Below are positions 55,524 to 64,000 of a DNA stretch of 64,000 bases, in pieces (positions within the stretch are counted from its first letter, which is position 1; the number at the start of each line of letters is the position of its first letter). Origin of the DNA: Macrostomum hystrix (lineage: Eukaryota > Platyhelminthes > Macrostomidae); contig CATNEN010000001.1 of assembly GCA_950097015.1 (NCBI GenBank), positions 3,936,001-4,000,000 on the forward strand, in the 5' to 3' direction. The notes under the pieces were generated by a model. It saw nothing but the letters and a program-made list of their open reading frames with translations, searched no databases and was not told where the DNA came from. A program made the position numbers and the translations under genes.

Positions 55524-57052
55524 CATCAGCCACTTCCTGATGGAATGAGATGCTCGGTGAACGCTGAATTTCTGATGGCCCCGAGCATTTTGGCACAGTA
55601 GTGGCGTCATCATCTGTGAATGTAAGCAGAGTGGTGGGGAAATAAATTAGACTCTGAATCACAGTTAGTAAATCTGCTAGTAATTGATTGAGTAAGTCTG
55701 AATGAATGAACCTGTGAGTGAGTCTGTCAATGAATTGAACAGTGAGTTTGTGAATGAATTGAACAGTAAGTCTATAAATTAATGAACCAGTGAGTCTGCG
55801 AAATTCTATGAATCCGTGAGTTTTTGAATACGTGTTTGTATGGAACCAATTTAGTCAAAGTATTATAGACTCTTACCATTAACAATAACAATCGGAGATT
55901 CCATGGCGCCGGTTGAATGCAGGTGGTTCTCCTGGTCCTCCAGCAGTCTTTGAGGTGAGGATGTGGACGTGGATCAGTGTCGCGGTGCTGCTTAATCTTA
56001 GCAGCTGCGGTCGATCAGGCAGAGGAGCTGCTTTGGAGCCCACATTCCTCCGATTTATGGCCTCGGAAGCTTCCCTCTCGCTCTCCGAGGTAGTAATGTT
56101 CTGTTTTAATTTTAGAAGGAAATGTGGTGATATGCAGTGTAATGAATTGTGTTAGAAGTCAAAACGAACTCCAATTTTAAGTGTCTCGGCTCTCGCTGGG
56201 GGCAGACAGAAAAGGAGGAACAGAAGATCAGTGTGTGGAGCCCAACCAGTCAGGCTCAACATTATATTCGAGGGCTCTGGGCCCAAGACAAAGCAGGCTA
56301 CAACAAGCGCAGGGGAAGGCATGTGAACGCACAACGGAAAACTCGGTGCGCAGTGCCCATTAGAAAGCGTACAGCGCCCATGAGTCAGTCAGTGGCCCTA
56401 CACACTGAGTACAATTGCAAGCAGACAGTACAGTGTTAGTTTTGTGCAGTCAAAGTTCCGGGGTAGCTATTCTGCTTATTGACAAACTCAATTTGTGTGG
56501 ATTAAGTCTGTTCGTGAATGAACCAGTGAGTCAGTAAAAGAATAACTGAGAGCGTGTGTAAATGAATTAATCAGTGAGTCTGTGAGCAAATGAATGAGTG
56601 CGTCTTTGATCTGTGAATGGTTTAAGCAGTGAGCATTTGGTCAATTAATAAAATGTCTACTGTTTATAAACAGACTATATGTTACAGTAAAAATTGTAAT
56701 GTCCTACCTGAATGGCTCCCAAACGGCTTCGGTGGCGCCCGGCATTCACCCGACAAATGGCCTTCAGCAGCGAGTCCAGACTTTTCTTCTTGATGGTGCG
56801 CATTCTCCGCAGGTGAAGGACGGTTGGCGTGCTGTCCACTTCTGGGTCAGTGACCACCTGGAGGAGAACGGCGTCATACCATTCGCCACTGTACTCTGCC
56901 CTCACCTCAATTCTCGTAGCTGAGTACAGTTCCGAAGGCTCCGTGCTGGCCCAGTCAAAATCCTGGTATTCACCAAGCATAATCTCTGTCTCATCTACTT
57001 CTACAATTTGACCATCATTAGAGAAAAATACAATATAGCGATTGGACTGCAT
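55524..57052 (-). CDS. Tudor/BEN-like N-terminal gene (partial model)
   Basis: Exon 1 is 57052-56708: ATG to a phase-0 donor CAG|GTAGGA, 115 codons. RYIVFFSNDGQIVEVDETEI and ATRIEVRAEYSGEWYDAVLLQV look like the Tudor-like module that precedes BEN or SET domains, and match in style the exon at 29217. A downstream exon 55613-55524 has clean sites (TTCACAG| and ATG|GTAAGG, phase 1 both ends). An exon ending at 55877 (MESPIVIVN, good Kozak GCGCCATGG) joins it in phase and could be an alternative first exon. The link between 56708 and 55877 is not phase-proven. The rest of the gene lies further left and was not found. Confidence 0.5.
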
Positions 57053-57169
57053 TTTAAGCTTTTATAATAGCTTCAATATAAGAATTTGAGAGACTAAGTA
57101 GCTAGAAATTTTCTAGAGACTAAAAATTGCTCAACAAAGATTTATCAACTATTCATATACGAGCTACGT

Positions 57170-57310
57170 ACGTGCAGATATGCTCCGTTGGGACCCCGCC
57201 TTCTCAAAGCTTTACTGGACAAGAGCCAATGCCAAAGCGCGGAATCCGACAGAGCCAATCCGGTTGGAGCGAGCCGAGCCAATAGCGAACAGCTCGAGCG
57301 AATGACTCCA
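57170..57310 (-). promoter_or_regulatory. CCAAT-rich upstream region, duplicated at 58.8 kb
   Basis: CGTGCAGATATG...CCCCGCCTTCTCAAAGCTTTA...AGAGCCAAT...GAATCCGACAGAGCCAATCC lies upstream of the 57052 ATG and recurs at 58813-58920, upstream of exon X2. Several AGCCAAT boxes are shared. It looks like one promoter duplicated in front of two minus-strand genes. Confidence 0.5.
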
Positions 57311-57734
57311 CAAGGGCAAACTAGTTTTTGTAATAATTCAATTTATTGTAATAAACTTACCTTAAGTATCTGTAATTTACCGGGTATATACAGTTGAGAG
57401 ATGGGCAATGAGACGGTGATGAGACAGTATGAAGATGAGTGATGAGACAGTTGAGAGATGAGACAGTGGGAAGATGAGTGATGAGACAGTTGAGAGATGG
57501 GCAATGAGACAGTGATGAGACAGAGGTTAGAGTTGTGGCAAGCAGTTGTGAAAAGAAAGTAGTGAAATAAAAGACAGCGGTTTAGTCAATTCTCGCTTCT
57601 CACTCGCAGTATATCTAATAGATGAGACAGTGACTATTATACATTATCAGTATACAGTCACTACAGTGACTCCGCGGCAAGCGGAATGTATGACAAGGAC
57701 TAATGATCTTCACAAGACAAGAGCGTAATACGAA

Positions 57735-58020
57735 ATGTTTATGCCAGCTTATACAAGTGTACATATGTCATGCATACATGGCAGGATTCTTAGATGTGAT
57801 TTTGATGTCTACGAAACTGACCTTGTCTTATTACGTTAATCAGTAATAATATTAAACTGCAAATCGGTGTATCGGCAGGCAACTTAAGAGCTATGTTTGC
57901 GAGACTTATAATTGTCTATTGAATTCTCTAAAAGGACTCACATACTATATAACAATACTATCTGTATTATCAGCAACTACTGAAATCCAACCAGTGGCAC
58001 ACAAAACATTGAAGACGACA
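57735..58020 (+). pseudogene. Relic of the TNP2-like gene's intron and exon 3 start
   Basis: This matches 60425-60600 (CAGCTTATAC, CATGGCAGGA, GTCTACGAAACTGACC) and then jumps to sequence matching 60955-61000, around the exon 3 acceptor (AACTACTG...AATCCAACCAG). The SINE present in the gene's intron at 60715-60945 is absent here. Confidence 0.7.
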
Positions 58021-58402
58021 ATGAAAAATTATGGCTTGTGTATTTTTGTCTGACTCTGTGTACAGGTGTATTTTTTTAAACAATTTCTGTGCTTACAATA
58101 TTATGATAAATATCTTCTAAACATTTTTAAAGCATAAATGTGTGTGCGTGCGTATGTGCATAATAAATATATAAAACAACATATATAAAAAACAAAATAT
58201 ATAGTCATATAGTCATATCATAGTCAGCATAGGCTAGGCATAGTCTCGCCACGGCCGATCACTCGACACGGCCGATCACAGGACGCCCGGCTGCGATATA
58301 AAAGATGGGTTTCAGTTTCAATTAGGTTTTTAGCTAGGTTATCAGATGCGTTAATAACTTTTCTAATAAAAATAATATTCAAGAGCGACTAATCAGACTT
58401 AC

Positions 58403-58693
58403 ATATGGGTCCAGGCCCGCCGCTACGCGACGAGCTCTGGCCATCCGCAGCATGGCGGACTGAAAACGACGCATAGCGTCGTCCAGCGCGTCCAGTGCCT
58501 GGCGCCGTTCCGGTGTCCAGGCCAATGTTGCCGCCAAATTGTCAGCGGCGGTGCGGCATGTTTGGATGGCCTCATCCAGTTTGGCGGCGGCAGAGGCCAG
58601 GACATTAGCCCGGAACTCTGCCGGGAACATGTGGAAATTGCTGCTGGCGTAGCTGTTGTCATAGCTGTTGCTGTTGCTGCTGTTCCTGTTCAT
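58403..58693 (-). CDS. Short paralogous first exon X2
   Basis: 97 codons from ATG (58693) to a phase-0 donor CATAT|GTAAGT. The exon has a Ser/Asn/Tyr-rich start, then FHMFPAEFRANVLASAAAKLDEAI, a helical region, and AMRRFQSAMLRMARARRVAAGLDPY. It aligns with X1 (50257-50520), including the donor and about 120 bp of intron. The upstream promoter region is duplicated at 57170. An alternative is that this exon splices to the 57052 exon (CAG|TCC, phase 0), but no pyrimidine tract precedes that site. Confidence 0.6.
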
Positions 58694-58899
58694 TTTGAAT
58701 AAAGGAATTTTTAAAGCGAATTTTAGAGATCTTGTGGCGTGGTGGGACGGACAAGTTGCAACTATAAAATTGCTCAACAACGATTGATCATCTATTTATT
58801 TATGAGCCATACGTGCAGATATGCCACAGGTGGGTCCCCGCCTTCTCAAAGCTTTATTGGAAACAAGCCAATGAAAACTTGCCCGCGCCGCGCGGAATC

Positions 58900-59010
58900 C
58901 GACAGAGCCAATCCGAGCCAAGAGCGAGCCGAGCCGAGCCGGCTCGAGCCGAGCGAGCCGAGCCGGCTCGAGCCGAGCGAGCCGAGCCGAGCCGAGCTGA
59001 GAGCCAACTC
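58900..59010. promoter_or_regulatory. (GAGCC)n repeat in a divergent promoter region
   Basis: GAGCCGAGCCGAGCCGGCTC-type repeats lie between the minus-strand exon X2 (ATG 58693) and the plus-strand gene starting at 59181, a 487-bp intergenic gap with AGCCAAT boxes. It may act in both directions. Confidence 0.5.
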
Positions 59011-59180
59011 GACTCGAGTCTCGACAAAGGCAAGTAAACTAGCAATTTTAGTAAACTAATGAATTGTAATTTACAGACCTCTAGGCTCTAGTAATATTAT
59101 TTTCCCGGGTTAATTTACAGCAATTTTATTTTCAATATATCCCATCTATTAGCCTTTCATAACCATCACTTACTCACAAA

Positions 59181-61935
59181 ATGTCTAAAAGACGGACTAA
59201 AGGTGACACGAACCCACGACGAAAGTTTCAAAATTGGTTCACAAAGAACCTACTTGACTTTGCGGACAGTGATGTAGTAATGGACTAAGTGAGTTTTCAA
59301 TTCTTATTGAGATTCTATTTAAGTTTCATGCAATTTTGTAAAGAAATTTGACGAGGGTGGGGCAGACAGAGGCAGGATTGACAGGGTGATAGGTTTGATT
59401 GATTGCCTCGAATTTTATGCACAGTTTCATCGTCTTCTTTTTTTCCTCTTTATTTTCAATCAGGAGGTTGCATCTTCCCATGCAGATGGCGCAAGCCTCA
59501 TTCCACCTGAGGATTCGCGGCCTGATTCTACCAGTGCCGGTGTCAATGCCTGTGACCCCATGCATTTATCAGCTATTAACGAGGCTTTCGACGAAAGTGA
59601 GGCTGATGAGTTCGACTACGCCGATCACTTGTCAACAGATGCGGAAGATGGGGACCCAGGCCAAACAGCAATGCCATCATTGGAGAGCCTGAATGAGGAG
59701 CTTCTAATATTCTTCGTTCGTTACAACATCTCACATCGAGCGATGCAGTTCCTGCTCAATGCTCTAGTCTGCCGAGGCCTGCCGGTCGCAAGGACAGTGC
59801 ACCATCTGCGCAAAGTACCTTCAACTGAAACAGTACAAAAGTACACCATGGGTAGTGGACACTTTTCCTACATCGGTATCGCTTCGAACCTGGCGTTCCT
59901 GATTCGCGGCGGCATGTTGGATCTTGGAAATCCGGAAGCCACACAGAATGACAAAACTAGGTTGGAACTTGACATTGATGTTGGCATTGACGGAATGCCG
60001 ATTTACAATTCGTCAAATTACGCGGCATGGCCTATAATCGTTAAGTTTTCGAGATTCTGTCGCCCACTTCCTGTTGCTGTGTATGCTGGGTTAGGTAAAC
60101 CCCCTCTTACCGAGTACCTGGCCGACTTCATCAAGGAGCTGCAGTCCTTCATGACCGACTTTGTCGAAGTTGATGGGGTGCTAATCCACATCAGGAACAT
60201 CACGTTCATTTGCGACACGCCAGCGCGGTCCTTCATCACCGCAACTTTGGGCCACAACGCACATCACGGCTGCCCCTACTGCAGAGTGGTAGCCCAGACG
60301 GTCGACCGGCGAATAGTCTACCCTGTCGAAGTCGGAGAGTGTCGCACAGCTGAGGATTACCGTTTTAATAGGTGCGTGTGTGTGCATGGGGTTGTGTGTA
60401 TGTGTGTGTGCTTTTGCGAATTTTGTATACCAGCTTATACATCTGTATATGCCTACATGGCAGGACATCTGACATGTTTTTTACATGTCTACGAACCTGA
60501 CTTGACGTTGTCTTAATACGTGAATCAGTTAATCATATAAATATGCAATGGCTGTATCGGGATATGGCAACTAAAGAAATGTGATTCCGATTCAGACTGT
60601 CTATATAATGGCTGTCCTTTTAAATCTCAAAAATTATTCACATACTTGCTATATACTATATAAAATATACAATATTCAATATACAATAATATACAATAGC
60701 TCGATTCCCGACTCCACTGAAAAAAATTGTGTCCTTTAGCAAGACACTTAACTCTGCAGTGCTTCGGTTCACCCAGCTGTTAAATAGGTACCAGCATTAG
60801 CTGGGGTAATTGAAGGTGGGTGTATGGCGTCCTCCCAGTCCATGGACTGAACAGCCGTACGCAGCCTTCAGATGCGCCAGCGCCGCGCATTAGCTGCGGC
60901 TGTGCTGTCGATTGGGGCAGGTGTAATCAATTATTATTATTACTAGTCTTTATCGCCAACAACTACTGCAGGGAATCCAACCAGCGGCATGAACCAAGTC
61001 CGCTCCTGTCACTGCCAGGCTTGCAACTACCTGATGCTTGCCCACCGGAGCCAATGCACCTGCTCTTTCTAGGCGTCGCTAGGCGTCTTTTCACCTTCCT
61101 CTTTGCGGTGGATGACGGACGGCGGCGCAAAATTAGGCCGGATCAAGTTTCCGCACTTTCTGATTTTGCCGAATCACGTGCTATATATACACCGACAAAT
61201 TTCCAAAGACGCCCTCGGAGAATCGACCAAGAACTCGGACATTTCAAAGCCAGCGAGTTCCGCACGTGGACTTTGTATGTGGGCCCGTATTTTTTTCGCA
61301 AATTTCTGCCAACAGAGTTGTACAGGCATTTTCTTCTATTTCACTTCGCCTGTTATGTTCTTTGCTCTGATAGCCCACAGCCTGAACTTCTTGATGCCGC
61401 TGAATCTGCCTTGAAACTTTTTGTGTATGACGCAGCTCAACTGTACGGCAACAGTTTCATGACTCACAATGCTCACGTTCTTTTGCACTTGTTTCAATAC
61501 GCGAGGAAACGTGGAAATGTGTCCAACTTTTCGGCCTTTCCATATGAGAACTACCTCTCTCACTTAAAGGGTCGCCTTCGAGTAACGCGCTTTGTATCAT
61601 CTTACTTGCTAAATCAAATGCTTTCACTTCGCGACTTGCTAGTCAGCAACCCAATGCAGCCCATTAAGTACTCTGTTAAGATGCCCGACAACTGTTGCAT
61701 CGTGAATGGCTCAGTTGTTCGGATTACTTCTGTTCTTGGTGACCAAGTAACTGGTAATATTCTGTCGCTGCAAAAGGACTTGTATGACTATCCATATCCG
61801 TCCTCAAAACTGGGTATCGGAGTCTATTGTAAAACACGATCTTTTGTTACTGGCACTCCCCACAGGAAGTGCTTTCTGTTCCCGCGCAAGACCGGAAAGG
61901 CATGGCTGGTGATTCCTCTCTCTGGTGTTGATTAG
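59181..61935 (+). CDS. TNP2/CACTA-like transposase-type gene, three exons
   Basis: Exons 59181-59288, 59464-60371 and 60972-61935 join in phase to about 660 codons. Exon 1 is a basic leader (MSKRRTKGDTNPRRKF). Exon 2 holds acidic spacer, LLNALVCRGLPVARTVHHLRKVP and the core DVGIDGMPIYNSSNYAAWPIIVKF, VYAGLGKPPLTEYLADFI, FICDTPARSFI and HGCPYC. Exon 3 has PEPMHLLFLGVARRL, LYGNSFMTHNAHVLLHL and FPYENYLSHLKGRLR. This order is typical of TNP2-like (En/Spm, CACTA-related) proteins found widely in invertebrates. The DG and CD..A residues would fit the catalytic acids. The best exon 1 donor (TAA|GTGAGT) puts a stop as the last codon; weaker GT sites just upstream would avoid it. No terminal repeats were found. 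Confidence 0.72.
60715..60945 (+). mobile_element. SINE inside intron 2 of the TNP2-like gene
   Basis: GTGTCCTTTAGCAAGACACTTAACTCTGC through CAGTCCATGGACTGAACAGC to GCTGTGCTGTCGATTGGGG and an ATTATTATTATT tail. The relic at 57735-58020 shows the same intron without it. Confidence 0.8.
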
Positions 61936-62753
61936 TGGAATCGCATTCTGTTCCACCCTTGTCAGCAAATGTAATTTTGACTGTTAATGTTTTGCATCAA
62001 TTTGACTACAGACATAAAAATGTACAAATGTAAAAAACTGTATACTCCCTGTATCCCTGTAAACTGTATACTGATATTGAGCAGCAAAGTCCGAATAGCA
62101 AAATAAATACCGGGAATCGGGAATGATAAGCGATAAGGTTTATTTGAGGCGGTGTGTGGTCTCCGATAACAGGAGTCCATTTTTCTTGCCGTCCGTTGCC
62201 TGAAGAACGCGTTGACACTTTAATGCCAAAACTTTGTTCTTTCGCACATTTTTACGAAATTCTTAAATCGAATTTAATTTTATAAGGCATTCGAAAGCGT
62301 GTCATTATCTTCGTAATTGCTTTTATTGTACGCGTACTCATTGACTTAGAAGCTTAGTGTTTAGCAACAAGCATGCTTCCAGAATCACTTAATTCCCATT
62401 AATTGAAGTGACTGCTAGAAACGGTAAACATCTAGCTAGTAGAGCTCTTCTGCATGGTCACAGGACTTGCACGGCCAAAAGAGGAAGGAGCAGCTCAAAT
62501 AAAAACTGATAAACTGATGACTGGTCTCCCCACCACAGACAGAAGGAAAGCCGGCCTTATCTTATCCATTTGGTCTGTGCTCCCAGAGACTTCTAGAAAT
62601 AACAACTTCTAGAAACTTCTAGAAATAAAAAGTCTGTGTGCTCCCCTCCCCACCCCACTTGATCGGTCCCACCCAAACCCGTTCAGAGTCATTACACACT
62701 ACACAGGAAATTATTTTGCGATTTATTGTCATCACAAAAGTATATAATATTTC
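61936..62753. other. Intergenic
   Basis: No gene seen. 62580-62640 has short CTTCTAGAAA repeats. A TATA-like TATATAAT at about 62741 is too close to the next ATG to be a clear promoter. Confidence 0.4.
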
Positions 62754-64000
62754 ATGGATATGAGTGATCAGTGGCTAATATCTGACTGCGGAAGTGCAGA
62801 CACAGCAGCGCCCGGTTTAAAAATTCGTTTAAAGCGCGTATCGACCGCCCTCAATGAGGTGAGAATTCAGAGGCAGCAAATTATTTGAGATTGTAAAAAG
62901 TTTACAACTTTTCCTTTATTCTTTTGTTATATTTCTATTGTACACTGACGTATTGCACGCATACATTGCCAGACTTCCCAACGCGCTGATCAGGTCAGGG
63001 TGACCTGCGAAACTGGCCCGGGACTTATAGTCCGATTCAAGCGACATTCTTGCGCAATTCCATCAACGGCTGAACTTCAGGTGAATGATAATGTATGTTA
63101 CCTGCCTGTTCAATAACTTGTCCTTCTAAGTATTCTCCTTCTCCCCTCTGCAACTATAATCTCCCACTATAATCTTTGCATGTAGGCCCGCGCCTTAATT
63201 TCTGTTATGCACATTCTCATGTTTCTGCATGAGAAAATATTTAAAATGTTTAATTTTTCAGACTAACAAACGCGCTGTCCCTGAGGTCAACGTCGAATTA
63301 TCCTTCTCCGACAGCGAGGAAGAGGGCGAAGGCAACTCACGCGTGGATCAATCTTTACGAATCGCCCTAGCAGTATGTCCATTAGAGGTTCGTCAATCAA
63401 TTGAGTGCGGTTAGATGGTGTGGCTGTATAAAGCTGATTTTAGGGCAAAGTTTCCTTTTCTGTAATCGTTTTTCTTTAAGTAGCTTAATGAGAGAGGAGA
63501 GGATTAAGAGGGAGTAAAAAGTAGAGGCCGATTAAGTGAGATGAGATGCAAACGAGATGTCAGCAAGCAAGTGAAATGTGAGAGAGGCGATGGAGAAAAG
63601 GGCGATTTAGAAGCATAAAAAAACAAATTAAATCGTGTTTAACTACACCCCCGCACAGCCTTTGCCTGACCCGACCGTTAAGAAGAGGCCGGCTCAGAAG
63701 CTCAGCCGATCTAGTGTCGATTATCGTCCCCCGACATCCACTAGAGATACAACCGAGCGCATACTGGGCATCAACGGGAAGACAGACACCGCGATCGCTG
63801 TTGCACCTGCGGGCGAGAAGGGACTGGGCGCCTTTGCGAGAATCAACCTAGCTGCGGGGGCGTTTGTCGATCAATTCGCCGGAATCCTGCTGAACGAACA
63901 GGAAGCGATTAGACGCGAATGTGAACCTAACTCCGACTGGATGCTATTTAAGTTTAAAGTTAACGGCAAATTATGGGTAATTGACGCCAGCAACAGTGAC
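62754..64000 (+). CDS. KMT5A/SETD8-like SET-domain gene, 5' part
   Basis: Four exons, all phase 0: 62754-62858, 62973-63080, 63262-63387, and 63659 to the window edge. Two in-frame ATGs (62754 and 62760) open it. Exons 1-3 are short, with paired IRLKR/VRFKR motifs and an acidic stretch SDSEEEGEG. Exon 4 has a basic Pro-rich part, TTERILGIN, then the start of a SET domain: KGLGAFARINLAAGAFVDQF, a GILLNEQEA segment and WMLFKFKV...WVIDAS. This spacing matches KMT5A-type histone H4K20 monomethyltransferases. The NHS and catalytic Tyr motifs lie beyond the edge, so activity cannot be judged. A truncated relative is at 29217-30292. Confidence 0.75.
63421..63640. other. Intron 3 of the KMT5A-like gene
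   Basis: Purine-rich (GAGAGAGGAGAGG, GAGATGAGATG). It ends in a pyrimidine tract ACACCCCCGCACAG at the exon 4 acceptor. Confidence 0.7.

Noticed and set aside
57052-58403. Splicing of exon X2 to the 57052 exon
   Set aside because: Phase allows it (CAG|TCC), but the site lacks a pyrimidine tract and the 57052 exon has its own ATG and an upstream CCAAT-rich region.

Overview
The window is eukaryotic, most likely from an invertebrate animal. Genes are split by GT-AG introns, promoters carry TATA boxes, and there are tRNA-derived SINEs, several LINE and Ty3/gypsy families, and DNA transposons (piggyBac-like, Tc1/mariner-like, hAT-like and TNP2/CACTA-like). The species cannot be named from the sequence. 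Most of the 64 kb is transposable-element DNA, much of it nested. Host-gene-like sequence is limited to a KMT5A/SETD8-like SET-domain gene entering the right edge, relatives of it, and two paralogous small first exons.

Layout. 1-1951 is AT-rich with no convincing gene. 1952-2413 is a 17-bp minisatellite abutting a decayed LINE (2414-5636). 5637-8942 is a solo LTR of the window's main gypsy family, broken by a piggyBac fragment and by a 1.68-kb insertion. 11022-19426 is a complete, young gypsy element on the minus strand: identical-length 854-bp LTRs, a 4-bp target duplication, gag, pol in the -1 frame behind a GGGAAAC slip site, and a third ORF with its own TATA box. 20050-25882 is a DNA transposon with a perfect 8-bp target duplication, about 30-bp inverted ends, GTACGCC subterminal repeats and a multi-exon transposase-like gene. 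A relic of the same gene family follows at 27200-28916, with a separate hAT dimerisation-domain relic between them.

29217-30292 holds the first two exons of a SET-gene relative, cut just before the SET domain by a second, internally deleted gypsy element (30296-40416). That element's 5' LTR was itself split by a 6.2-kb LINE (34019-40230) with a 12-bp target duplication. 40600-41713 is a Tc1/mariner-like relic. 42630-44590 is a third gypsy copy (LTR plus ORF3) joined to a 25-bp minisatellite. 44843-45445 is another solo LTR. 45446-50200 is a mosaic of repeats, a pol fragment and an unidentified ORF.

From 50 kb to the end the sequence looks more genic. There are two paralogous short exons (50257-50520 and 58403-58693), a glutamine-rich ORF with two perfect hairpins, a SINE cluster (53.6-55.1 kb), a Tudor/BEN-like N-terminal exon (56708-57052), a three-exon TNP2/CACTA-like transposase gene (59181-61935), and the KMT5A-like gene (62754 to the edge).

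The most notable system is the gypsy family. Three separate copies keep the same extra ORF downstream of pol, two keep the same internal TATA box 65 nt before its ATG, and the otherwise gutted copy has lost gag and pol but not this ORF. All annotation is by eye; no database was searched.
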